Shown here: one piece after another, positions 22,686-30,927 of the stretch
How positions within the stretch are numbered: position 1 is the first letter of the stretch
How the letters are laid out: each line of letters begins with the position of its first letter
Assembly: GCA_964510065.1 (NCBI GenBank)
Contig: CAZEAC010000049.1
Span: 1 to 31,584, forward strand
Length of the DNA stretch: 31,584 nt
From: CAZEAC01 sp964510065
Lineage (GTDB): Bacteria; Bdellovibrionota_C; UBA2361; CAIXSY01
Direction of reading: 5' to 3'
Made by a program: the position numbers and the translations under genes
Notes under the pieces: model-generated
Told to the model about the DNA's origin: nothing
Databases searched by the model: none
Seen by the model: only the letters and a program-made list of their open reading frames with translations

Positions 22686-22741
22686 TGCCTTACTTGACAA
22701 GCCGTTAAGGGCAGGCCGATTATTGTAAGGACTTGCCTTAC
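22686..22741 (+). promoter_or_regulatory. Candidate promoter with repeated TGCCTTAC motifs before the HDOD gene
   Basis: TTGACA (22694-22699) is a perfect -35, followed after 18 bases by GATTAT (22718-22723) as a fair -10. The same 8-mer TGCCTTAC lies directly upstream of the -35 (22686-22693) and at 22734-22741. The second copy is also the right arm of a hairpin GTAAGG-ACTTG-CCTTAC (22725-22741) at the expected start point. The arrangement suggests a regulated promoter with operator half-sites on both sides. Confidence 0.5.
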
Positions 22742-22781
22742 GAGGATTTGTGCTGACGTTTGATTCGAGGTTTGATTTTTG

Positions 22782-23654
22782 ATGAACTCACAAAGTGGTT
22801 CTACGCATGACGCAGCACGTGGTCTGGGCGGGCTCTATTCAGTCCAGCTTCCCCCACATCTCCCGACATTGGCTGAAGTAAGGCGAATGATCGCCGATAA
22901 AGGCGTGCGCCTAGATGAAACGGCCGACCTCGCCTGTGCCGATCCAGTGATTGTGCTGAGCCTTTTACGCACTTCAAATTCCATGGCAGTTTCTTCTGGG
23001 CGACCTCCTGCGTCGACGATGAAAGCAGCCTTGGAACGGCTAGGTGCGGAGGAGACAATTCGCCTGCTTGATATGTTAAACAGCCCTGTCGCTTTTGGCA
23101 CCGAGCAAATTGCATTCTGGTTCGAAGAAGCTCGAACTCGCTGCCGTCGTGTGTCAAAAGTTTCGCGCATTCTCGCCGATGTTGTTTCACGCTCATTAGC
23201 GGAAGACTGTGAAGCAGCTGCGAGCCTCTTGCATCTTGGTGAGCTTCTCATGGTAGCTCATTTTAAAGATGTGTATGTGCGAGTCGCCGATAGTCTCAAA
23301 GTAAGAACAAAGATTATTTATCGCATGGAGAAAGATTTTCACTTTTCAACGGCAAATATTGGTGTGACGTACCTCCGTCGTGCCGGAATTCCGGAAAATG
23401 TGCTTTTCGCGATCGATGAGCATGCGCAGACCAAGTCGCCCTCTCGCGCGGTGACTCGCCCGATTTGTGAGTCAGGATCTGAAGTCGTGCTTGCGGCTGA
23501 GGCAAATAAGTTTGATAAGTTGAAACCCGGAGGAGCTGGCCTTGGGCCAAAGAGCGCGCTGCGGACTCTTAAAATAACCGACGCGCAATATGAGCAGTTT
23601 TATCATACTGCACGGGAATATCTTCACTCTCAAAAACTCGTGGAGTCAGATTAA
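22782..23654 (+). CDS. HDOD-domain signalling protein
   Basis: A 290-residue cytoplasmic protein whose first 220 residues match the HDOD domain: LPPHLPTLAEVRRMIADKGV, LDETADLACADPVIVLSLLR, MKAALERLGAEETIRLLDM and AASLLHLGELLMVAHF. HDOD proteins are relatives of HD hydrolases that usually lack full metal-binding residues and act in signalling, motility or cell-cycle control. The frame begins with TTG 22779, but ATG 22782 is the natural start; a GAGG lies about 12 bases upstream. Its last 86 bases overlap the 3' end of convergent pabB, with no terminator between them. It probably has its own promoter at 22686-22741. Confidence 0.85.
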   Translation: MNSQSGSTHDAARGLGGLYSVQLPPHLPTLAEVRRMIADKGVRLDETADLACADPVIVLSLLRTSNSMAVSSGRPPASTMKAALERLGAEETIRLLDMLNSPVAFGTEQIAFWFEEARTRCRRVSKVSRILADVVSRSLAEDCEAAASLLHLGELLMVAHFKDVYVRVADSLKVRTKIIYRMEKDFHFSTANIGVTYLRRAGIPENVLFAIDEHAQTKSPSRAVTRPICESGSEVVLAAEANKFDKLKPGGAGLGPKSALRTLKITDAQYEQFYHTAREYLHSQKLVESD

Positions 23655-24993
23655 GCGCCTCGATAATTCCTTGCGCCTTAAGGAGTGTCTCTTCAAATTC
23701 CAGCTTGGGAACAGAATCCCATACGATTCCAGCACCGGTCTGAAATAAAATCTGTGTGGGAGTAATAGTTGCGGTGCGAATTGCAACATTAAAGAGTGCA
23801 TCTTCCGCTCCAAAGCAACCGATAGCACCAGTGTAAATTCCACGTCTTGTCCTTTCGATAGCAGCAATAGCCTTCATCGCTGCAATTTTAGGCGCTCCTG
23901 TAATCGAACCACAAGGGAAAAGCGCCTTGAAAATATCAAGAAGATCATAACGTGGATTGAGCTGTGCGCGTACATCGCTCACCAAGTGGTGCAGATGCGG
24001 CAGTGTTTCGACCCGTGCATGCTGCGCTACCCGAACAGTGCCTTCCCTTGCAATCCGGCTTAGATCGTTTCTTACAAGGTCAACTATCATCGACAGCTCG
24101 GCGTTTTCCTTTTGACTTTCGCTTAGCTCGGCAATTAGTGCCACGTCATCTTCTGACTTTTTCCCTCGCGGTCGGGTGCCTTTAATTGGCGAGCAGAGGA
24201 TCTGATTGCCGCGCTTTTCGAAAAAGCGCTCGGGCGATGCGGAAATAATCCACCGCTCAATGTCAGGGAGTGCGACAAACGCGCTCAGCCGTGACGGATT
24301 TACAAGGTGATTCGCGAAAAGTAATTGCTGTGGGTCGATCGTTTGAGCCGAAGAGAAGATCTGCGAAAGGTTGACTTGGTAGATTTCGCCTAGGCCGATC
24401 AAACGGCGCGCTTCCTCAATCGCTGCGAGGTATTCGCGCGGGCCAAAGTTTGAGGAGAGTTCGGTCTGCGGCGACGCATGCGGGTGTACGGGATTCCAAG
24501 GACTCGTTGATTTCGAATCTTCGAGGTACCAAAGTGGCGCCCGGAGCGCTTGAATCTCTTCAGGTAAGGAAAATCTTTCAGTGTGGACAGCATTTCCCTG
24601 AAAGGAGCTTCGAAATACGGTGCGGTAGAGAGCCAGGGAAAGATCAGGAAGGTTGAATGGGTCAACACTTGGAAGTGGCACCTGCTCTAGCGTATGAAGC
24701 AATTCATAACAGAAAAATCCTGCGCAAAACGGCACGTGAGCAAGAGCGCTTCCTTTCAGTCGCTCAAGTGGTGTGAGAATCGAATCGCGAAGTTCCTGAT
24801 CCCATGATTTAGAACTTATGCGCTCGCCGTAGCAATCATGCACCGACACTCGGCTGTTTCGCACCGAAACAATACAGAGCGGCTCGTTAAAGAAATAGCA
24901 AGGTGCGTCGGAAAGATACTGTGGAGAGGCGCCAAACGAGATGAAGTGTCTTTTGGTAGCAACGGCACCAAGTTCGTCCGGCAAAAAATGCAT
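23569..24993 (-). CDS. pabB: Aminodeoxychorismate synthase component I
   Basis: PabB converts chorismate and ammonia to 4-amino-4-deoxychorismate for folate. It is assigned to PabB rather than TrpE because the key motif reads PIKGTRPRG, with the lysine of PabB enzymes, where TrpE has PIAGT. Other chorismate-binding motifs are IYQVNLSQIF, ENAELSMIVDLVRNDLSRIA, GSITGAPKIAAM and RRGIYTGAIG. The 474-residue length is typical of a stand-alone PabB without the PabC fusion seen in some bacteria. Its ATG overlaps the stop of the upstream fadB/J-like gene by one base (TAATG), so it depends on translational coupling. No pabA lies nearby. The 3' end overlaps the HDOD gene on the opposite strand. Confidence 0.92.
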   Translation of the reverse strand: MHFLPDELGAVATKRHFISFGASPQYLSDAPCYFFNEPLCIVSVRNSRVSVHDCYGERISSKSWDQELRDSILTPLERLKGSALAHVPFCAGFFCYELLHTLEQVPLPSVDPFNLPDLSLALYRTVFRSSFQGNAVHTERFSLPEEIQALRAPLWYLEDSKSTSPWNPVHPHASPQTELSSNFGPREYLAAIEEARRLIGLGEIYQVNLSQIFSSAQTIDPQQLLFANHLVNPSRLSAFVALPDIERWIISASPERFFEKRGNQILCSPIKGTRPRGKKSEDDVALIAELSESQKENAELSMIVDLVRNDLSRIAREGTVRVAQHARVETLPHLHHLVSDVRAQLNPRYDLLDIFKALFPCGSITGAPKIAAMKAIAAIERTRRGIYTGAIGCFGAEDALFNVAIRTATITPTQILFQTGAGIVWDSVPKLEFEETLLKAQGIIEALNLTPRVFESEDIPVQYDKTAHIARRLF

Positions 24994-27155
24994 TATAGCC
25001 TGTCAGAAAACTTCTTTTTGCTCTTCTTGCGTTGTTCAATTCCCGGCGCCGCGGCAAAGCGTGCGCCAGCTTTTTCTTCGTATTCTTTAAGCTGTGACAA
25101 AATCTTCTCTGCGCCTAGACTATCGGCGTAGTTCAGAATACCGCCACGGAAGGGAGGGAACCCGATTCCCATAACAGTCCCTAGATCAATCTGACTCGCC
25201 GCTTCTGGCCCCGGGGCACCGGCAACGCCTTCATCAAGACACCGTACTGCTTCGTTGATGAGCTGCAAGACCAGCCGGTCAGCGATAGTCTGCATATCTG
25301 GCGTTTGAATCTCGGGTTGAGCAATTTGTAATAGTTCTCGAATCTTTGGCGTTGGGGTCGATTCTTTGTCGGCAAAGTCATAAAACCCCGACCCGGACTT
25401 CTTACCTTTTCGTCCGGTGCCCACGAGCATTTTGGCGAAAGGCGGTGTGCTCATCCGAGATCCGTAGCCCTTGATCATAGTCTCCGATACGTGCGCCGCG
25501 ACATCCAGACCGACTTCGTCAAGGAGACGAAGGGGGCCCATCGGCATTCCAAAAAGTGTTGCCGCTTTATCAATATCCTTGATGCGATAGCCCTCCTGAA
25601 GAAGATACGCCGCTTCATTTAGATAGGGCGAGAGTATGCGATTCACCAGAAACCCCGGGACATCACTTACCACAATCGGAAACTTACCAAGTTTAGTCGC
25701 GAGCGCGGCGGTAACGGCTATGGTCTTGTCGCTTGTTGATTTGGCGCGAATAATCTCAACAAGTGGCATCTTCTCAACCGGATTAAAGAAGTGCATGCCG
25801 ACAACACGTTCCGGATTCTGAATTGCCGAGGCAATCTCATTTACCGAGAGCGACGAAGTGTTCGTTGCGACAATCGCGTCGGGCGGCATAAGTTTGGCGA
25901 CATCGGAGAGCACCTTCTTCTTAATCTCCATCTCTTCGAAAATTGCCTCGATTACGAACTGTGAATTGCCGATGTTTGAAGACTCGCGTGAAGTTGCTTC
26001 TATTCTATTAATAATAAAGCTGCGTTCGGTCTCGGAAAGGTATTTCAATTTCTCGAGCGATTTACGGATATGTGCCATGCCGCGCTGTAGAGCTTCATCG
26101 GTGGTATCGCGCAAGATAACATTGCATTCATTCCGTGCCATTGTGCCAGCGATTCCGGCGCCCATACTGCCCGCACCAATTACCACCGCGTGCACCTGTT
26201 CCACGGACTTCTTCGCGCTTCTGCCGATTCCTTTGGCCGATTCGGTAAGGAAGAAAATTTTTACTAGTGCTTTGCTCTCCGGCGTTACAATGAGTCTCCC
26301 GAGCTGTTTTGCTTCCTCAATAAGCCCGCGCTCGATGCCGTGGTCGAGGCCGTACAGCACTGCGTCAAGCGCAGCGGGCGGTGCAGGATAAAACCCCTTG
26401 GTTTCCTTAAGCACCTGCGCGCGGGCGCGCGACCCGACAAAACGTCGGCCGAAGGGAAATGAGGTAAGAAGCCTGTCTACCAAGGAGAGACGATGACGTT
26501 TGACTTTCCCAGGGTTCAACGCCACGGACTCCGCGCGTTCGCGGATCTTGTGAGTCGCAACAATCTCATCGACGAGACCGACGCGAAGCGCTTGCTTCGG
26601 ACGCAGCGTTTTTCCGGTAAGAATTATATCGAGCGCTTTCGGGAGACCGATCAGTCGAGGCATTCGCTGCGTGCCGCCGAAGCCGGGAAGAATCCCAAGC
26701 TTGACTTCCGGAAGTCCGATTACGCTGCTCTTTTGATCTGAAATCAGGCGATGGGTACAGGCGAGCACAAGTTCACATCCGCCCCCGACGCAGGGACCGC
26801 TAATCGCCGCCACCGTAGGGCAGGCCAACTTCGCAATCTCGTCAAAAAGTGACTGTCCTTCGCGAGCTAATTCTTCGCCTTTTTTCGGATCGGTCACATC
26901 GCGAATTGCGTTAATGTCCGCCCCTGCAGTGAACATGTCCGGTCCGGGGCCGATAATTATTAGACCTTTTGGCTTTTTCTCACGAATTGTCGCCAATGCC
27001 GCACGAAGCGAGGCCATACGTTCGACAGTAAGGGTAGTAACTTTCTCTGTGGGGTCGCCGAGCCGAAGCATCGCCACGCCACTATCGAGAAACTCAAGCA
27101 CTGCCTTGCCACCGACTGTTTCCTTCTCGTGATACTTACCGCCGCCGTTTTTCAT
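24993..27155 (-). CDS. Multifunctional enoyl-CoA hydratase/3-hydroxyacyl-CoA dehydrogenase (FadB/FadJ type)
   Basis: A 720-residue fatty-acid beta-oxidation enzyme. The N-terminal crotonase domain (about 1-190) has FTAGADINAI (oxyanion hole), GGGCELVLACTHRL and GLPEVKLGILPGFGGTQR, which hold the two catalytic glutamates. The dehydrogenase domain begins near residue 325 with the NAD-binding GAGSMGAGIAGTMARNECNV, and contains NTSSL and VVGMHFFNPVEKMPLVEII with its catalytic histidine. The C-terminal domains end with GFPPFRGGILNYAD. The thiolase partner (FadA/FadI) is not in the window, so it cannot be called FadB or FadJ with certainty. It is 18 bp downstream of ileS and coupled to pabB. Confidence 0.93.
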   Translation of the reverse strand: MKNGGGKYHEKETVGGKAVLEFLDSGVAMLRLGDPTEKVTTLTVERMASLRAALATIREKKPKGLIIIGPGPDMFTAGADINAIRDVTDPKKGEELAREGQSLFDEIAKLACPTVAAISGPCVGGGCELVLACTHRLISDQKSSVIGLPEVKLGILPGFGGTQRMPRLIGLPKALDIILTGKTLRPKQALRVGLVDEIVATHKIRERAESVALNPGKVKRHRLSLVDRLLTSFPFGRRFVGSRARAQVLKETKGFYPAPPAALDAVLYGLDHGIERGLIEEAKQLGRLIVTPESKALVKIFFLTESAKGIGRSAKKSVEQVHAVVIGAGSMGAGIAGTMARNECNVILRDTTDEALQRGMAHIRKSLEKLKYLSETERSFIINRIEATSRESSNIGNSQFVIEAIFEEMEIKKKVLSDVAKLMPPDAIVATNTSSLSVNEIASAIQNPERVVGMHFFNPVEKMPLVEIIRAKSTSDKTIAVTAALATKLGKFPIVVSDVPGFLVNRILSPYLNEAAYLLQEGYRIKDIDKAATLFGMPMGPLRLLDEVGLDVAAHVSETMIKGYGSRMSTPPFAKMLVGTGRKGKKSGSGFYDFADKESTPTPKIRELLQIAQPEIQTPDMQTIADRLVLQLINEAVRCLDEGVAGAPGPEAASQIDLGTVMGIGFPPFRGGILNYADSLGAEKILSQLKEYEEKAGARFAAAPGIEQRKKSKKKFSDRL

Positions 27156-27173
27156 AGATAGCTATCCAATCGT

Positions 27174-30100
27174 CTAAAGCTTTTCTAACCCTATTGAGAT
27201 TTTGTTTCCCGAAAGCTCAGTGTTTTCTTGATACGTGCCACGAGGTGAGGCGACGTATTCGATGCTCTTCGAAAGAGTTTGTTCCGAGACGTAACATTGA
27301 TGCTTGCGAATGATTTCCGATAAATCGACCGGGGCTTGCACTTCGAGACGAATTTGATCGGAAACATGAAAGCCAGCGCTGCGCCGACCCTGCTGCACAA
27401 TGCGAACAAGATCTCTCGCGATGCCTTCCTCTTCAAGCTCCTTGGTAACCACGACGTCGAGCACCGCTACGGCGTCGTTCGTTGAAAGCCCTTGGCTCGC
27501 AATGCCTTTCTTAGGCACGATCTTGAGAAAGTAATCGGCCGCTTCGAGACGCACGCCAGCCGCCTCGACCGTCCCGTCGGGGAGTTGTTTCCATCCACCT
27601 TCGCGGGTCACGCGAAGTACATCTTTCATTTTTGCACCGAGTTTTGGTCCGATCTCTTTGGCGTTTACTTGAAGCTGCAAAGTCGCAAACTGATCGAACT
27701 CGGCAATGAAGCGCACTTCCTTGATGTTCACCTCGTCGCGAATTAGCGCTGCATATGGCTCGAGCGCAGCAGTGTTTTTTCCAGCGATAGTGAGCGAGGT
27801 AAGTGGCAGCCGCGTTCTCAAGTTGTGTGCCTCGCGCAGTGAAAGCGCGCATGAGCAAACATCTCTTATTCGATCCATGGTCTCAACAAGTTCGAGATTA
27901 TTTGGAAACGTTGAAACATCGGGCCAATCACAAAGGTGCACGCTCTCTTCAGACGTCAAGCCGCGGTACACCTCTTCGGTGATCATCGGAAGAAGTGGCG
28001 CGCAGCATTTACACAGTGTCACGAGCACAGTGTAAAGTGTGTTGTAAGCATTCTGTTTGTCGCTATCTTTGTCGTGCTTCCAGAACCGTTCGCGACTTCT
28101 TCGAATATACCAATTATTGAGTGCCTCTAAAAACTGCGAAACCAGCGAACAGGCCCCAGCAAGATCGTACCTATCGAGTGAGTTTGTCATCTCAGTCACG
28201 AAGAGACGAGTTTTGGACAAGATGTAGCAATCGAGGAGATCTTTGGAATTTCCTGAAAACACCGCCTTGACGCCGTCCGAGTTGGCATACAGCGTAAAGA
28301 AGTAGTAGCCGTTCCAAATTGGATTGATTACGGTGCGTACGATTTCGCCGATGGCCTTGCCCTCGCGATCGATCTGAAGATCGAGACCTCGAAGAATCGG
28401 CGAGGAAATGAGGAACCAACGTAACGCATCAGCACCAATGCTGTTACACACCTCCTCCGGGCTGGGATAGTTCTTTAGTCGTTTACTCAATTTCTGGCCG
28501 TTTTCATCGAGAACCACACCATGACAGATGCAGTTTTTGAACGGCGGTTTGTCGAATAGCGCGGTTGCAAGGACGACTAGCGTATAGAACCAGCCCCGCG
28601 TTTGTGCGATATATTCAACGATAAAATCCGCGGGAAAATGACTTTCGAACCATTCCTTATTTTCGAAAGGGTAGTGAATCTGTGCGAAGGGCATCGAGCC
28701 CGATTCAAACCAGCAATCAAGGACCTCATCGACACGACGCATCATGCTCTTGCCGCTTGGGTCGTCGGGGTTAGGTCGCACGAGCTGGTCAATTGCTGGG
28801 CGATGCAGATCGGTCGGTCGTACGCCGAAGTCGCGCGCGATCTCATCCAAACTGCCGTAGACATCAACTCTTGGATACCGCGGATCGTCGCTGCGCCACA
28901 CCGGAATCGGGGCGCCCCAAAATCGGTTTCTGCTAATTGACCAGTCCCGGGCGTTTTGCAGCCATTTGCCAAACTGACCATCGCGAATGTGCTCGGGAAT
29001 CCAGTTAATCTGCCTGTTCAATTCGACCATTCTATCTTTGAACTGCGAAACCCGTACATACCAGGAGCTAAGCGCCTTGTAGATAATTGGCGTGTCGGTA
29101 CGCCAGCAGTGCGGGTAGTTATGCATGTAGGTTTCGTGCTTTATGAGCACGCCGCGCTCTTTAAGATTCTTGATGATCTCTTTATTAGCATCGAAGACTT
29201 GAAGGCCTTGGTAGTCGGGGACTTCGCTAGTGAATTTTCCCTGTACGTCCACCGGGCATACAATTGGAATGCCGTGTGCTTCGCAAAGCTTCTGATCGTC
29301 CTCGCCAAAGCCCGGTGCCATATGTACCGAGCCGGTTCCCTCTTCGGTAGCGACAAAATCACCGGCCATAATCTGGAAGGCGTTTTTAGTATCCCGAAAG
29401 TAATCAAAGATTGGCTTGTAGCGCTCACCGACAAGGGAAGCACCGGTAGTTGTGCCGACCTTAGTTAGTTTTTCAAGTTTCTCAGCGTATTTCTCGGCAA
29501 CTGCTTCAGCGATAATGTACTGTATCCGAGAACTTCCGCTTTGCTCTTCATACACCGCGTAGCTAATATTGCTGCCTACGGCAATTCCAAGGTTTGAAGG
29601 GAGTGTCCATGGCGTGGTCGTCCAGACCAGCAGTTTTCGAATTGCGCCGTCGGCAGAGGGCTTATTCAAAGTAAATGCGACGGTAACTGCAGGATCTTGG
29701 CGCGGACGAGTCGCATTATCGAGCCGAATTTCAAAGTTTGAGAGCGGAGTTTCGCAGGCCCAGGAGTAGGGCATTACTCGTAGCCCCTCGTACACAAGTC
29801 CTTTGTCCCACAATTTTTTGAATGCCCAGATTACGCTCTCCATGTAGGAGAGATCCATGGTCTTGTAGTCATTTTGAAAATCGACCCAGCGCGCCTGGCG
29901 GGTAACATAGCGTTGCCATTCGTTGGTGTACTTTAAAACCGAACTGCGACAGTAATCATTGAACTCTTGAATTCCATATTCTTGAATCTGCTGATGCCCG
30001 GAAATTTTTAGGCCCTTTTCTGCCTCCATCTCGGCAGGCAGTCCGTGGCAGTCCCAGCCAAACCGTCGATCAACTCGTTTGCCACGCATTGTTTGATAGC

Positions 30101-30362
30101 GAGGAATGGCATCTTTGACATAACCAGTGAGAAGGTGACCATAGTGCGGAAGGCCGTTGGCAAAAGGAGGGCCATCATAAAATACATATTCGTCGCCACC
30201 GTGGTCGTGAGTCTTCCGACGCGATACGCTGCGCTCAAACATTTTGCTTTCGGCCCAGAAGGCCAAGATTTTCTCCTCGATCTTAGGGAAACTTGGCTGG
30301 GGATTGACCTCGGGATAGGGTTTCTTATTTTCTTGCACTTCGTTAGCCTTCAATAGAGGCAA
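27174..30362 (-). CDS. ileS: Isoleucyl-tRNA synthetase, eukaryote-like IleS2 type
   Basis: A 1062-residue class I synthetase charging tRNA-Ile. The ATP motifs are PHYGHLL (HIGH variant, residues 72-78) and KLSKR (KMSKS variant, 624-628). The block FYDGPPFANGLPHYGHLLTG followed by FGWDCHGLPAE, the KRLKNYPSP following the KMSKS loop, and the absence of the C-terminal zinc-finger Cys set of IleS1 place it in the IleS2 clade, which in known cases tolerates the antibiotic mupirocin. An editing domain is present (WTTTPWTLPSN). The start is a TTG at 30362 just after TAGGAG, though TTG 30353 or GTG 30338 have better spacing to purine-rich sites. It heads an operon with the fadB/J-like gene and pabB. 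Confidence 0.95.
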   Translation of the reverse strand: MPLLKANEVQENKKPYPEVNPQPSFPKIEEKILAFWAESKMFERSVSRRKTHDHGGDEYVFYDGPPFANGLPHYGHLLTGYVKDAIPRYQTMRGKRVDRRFGWDCHGLPAEMEAEKGLKISGHQQIQEYGIQEFNDYCRSSVLKYTNEWQRYVTRQARWVDFQNDYKTMDLSYMESVIWAFKKLWDKGLVYEGLRVMPYSWACETPLSNFEIRLDNATRPRQDPAVTVAFTLNKPSADGAIRKLLVWTTTPWTLPSNLGIAVGSNISYAVYEEQSGSSRIQYIIAEAVAEKYAEKLEKLTKVGTTTGASLVGERYKPIFDYFRDTKNAFQIMAGDFVATEEGTGSVHMAPGFGEDDQKLCEAHGIPIVCPVDVQGKFTSEVPDYQGLQVFDANKEIIKNLKERGVLIKHETYMHNYPHCWRTDTPIIYKALSSWYVRVSQFKDRMVELNRQINWIPEHIRDGQFGKWLQNARDWSISRNRFWGAPIPVWRSDDPRYPRVDVYGSLDEIARDFGVRPTDLHRPAIDQLVRPNPDDPSGKSMMRRVDEVLDCWFESGSMPFAQIHYPFENKEWFESHFPADFIVEYIAQTRGWFYTLVVLATALFDKPPFKNCICHGVVLDENGQKLSKRLKNYPSPEEVCNSIGADALRWFLISSPILRGLDLQIDREGKAIGEIVRTVINPIWNGYYFFTLYANSDGVKAVFSGNSKDLLDCYILSKTRLFVTEMTNSLDRYDLAGACSLVSQFLEALNNWYIRRSRERFWKHDKDSDKQNAYNTLYTVLVTLCKCCAPLLPMITEEVYRGLTSEESVHLCDWPDVSTFPNNLELVETMDRIRDVCSCALSLREAHNLRTRLPLTSLTIAGKNTAALEPYAALIRDEVNIKEVRFIAEFDQFATLQLQVNAKEIGPKLGAKMKDVLRVTREGGWKQLPDGTVEAAGVRLEAADYFLKIVPKKGIASQGLSTNDAVAVLDVVVTKELEEEGIARDLVRIVQQGRRSAGFHVSDQIRLEVQAPVDLSEIIRKHQCYVSEQTLSKSIEYVASPRGTYQENTELSGNKISIGLEKL

Positions 30363-30604
30363 TTGCTCCTAACCCCGGGGGCGATTTCGGATCTTACTCT
30401 GTGAAACTCCGCGATCTTGCATTCTGCGACTCCGTGCTTAACTTACCGTCCTTACATTCACAGAGTTCGCAGTGATTCTCAGAGCCAGAACAGCAATTAC
30501 CAATAAAAGGCATAATTTACTAAGAATACTGCGCGACTTCAATAGCTTAAGCGGTCCTTTTGTGCCAGCTGATGAAGTGTAGGCGAGCCGTAAACGTCTA
30601 AAGG
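30363..30604. other. Upstream region of ileS with inverted CTCTGTG-type repeat
   Basis: About 240 bp with no gene. ACTCTGTGAA near 30396 is mirrored by TTCACAGAGT near 30459, enclosing about 50 bp; the sequence resembles the CTCTGTG motifs at the window's right end. No T-box features or tRNA were recognised. A candidate leftward promoter lies at 30514-30542. Confidence 0.5.
30514..30542 (-). promoter_or_regulatory. Candidate promoter for the ileS operon
   Basis: On the minus strand TTGAAG (30542-30537) and TAAATT (30519-30514) are separated by 17 bases, each matching the sigma70 consensus at four positions. Transcription would start about 145 bases before ileS. Confidence 0.35.
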
Positions 30605-30919
30605 TTCCCCGTTGCGAGAGACCCAAGTCGCATTAGAATGCGAGGCGGCCGCCGAAGCGAGCGCGCAGCAAGCCAGCGAAGCAGCCTAAGGAACCTCTGA
30701 AAAACTATGTATTTCGTCTTCGCTGGCCTTTCGGCGATCTTTGCGAGAAATCAGGTCGGGAAAATACTCGAAATAGCCCTGCTATTCCTGCGTTTTTCCC
30801 GACCTGATTTCTCGCAAATCTCATCCGAAATTCCAGCAAATCCAAAACACCTAGTTTTTCAGAGGTTCCCTAATGCGAATTGGGGCTCGTAGCAGAAGAA
30901 AAGTTCATATCACGCCCTA
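30605..30919. mobile_element. MITE-like foldback element, family 1, copy B (left-truncated, interrupted)
   Basis: This copy shares with copy A the block from GAGAGACCCAAGTCGCATTA through GCGGCCGCC and, after the interruption, the block AATTGGGGCTCGTAGCAG to the right end (GTTCATATCACGCCCT). The outer left about 20 bases with the terminal repeat are missing or diverged, and an internal stretch of about 30 bp present in copy A is absent. It is split by a second element at 30690-30869 with CTAA on both sides. It lies between the ileS promoter region and the 3' end of the gluconokinase-like gene. Confidence 0.8.
30690..30869. mobile_element. 180-bp MITE, family 2, inserted in copy B with CTAA target duplication
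   Basis: The ends are a perfect 18-bp inverted repeat GGAACCTCTGAAAAACTA. A second perfect 25-bp inverted repeat lies inside (30740-30764 with 30794-30818), and the centre is AATAGC-CCT-GCTATT, so nearly the whole element is one hairpin. It is flanked by CTAA at 30686-30689 and 30870-30873, while copy A has a single CTAA at the matching place (10053-10056). A 4-bp YTAR-type duplication is characteristic of IS5-like transposases, so an IS5-family element is a likely source of the activity. No transposase of that kind is in the window. Confidence 0.92.
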
Positions 30920-30927
30920 GGGATGCC

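Noticed and set aside
27706..29468. Several open frames opposite ileS
   Set aside because: Long frames antisense to a highly biased coding gene are expected, and none has a domain or ribosome site.
30363..30604. T-box leader before ileS
   Set aside because: No T-box core sequence or terminator/antiterminator pair could be identified.
30707..30892. Open frame spanning the family 2 MITE
   Set aside because: It is created by the hairpin arms and the flanking repeat. The ending NANWGS also occurs in the frame over copy A, which shows that it is repeat-derived.
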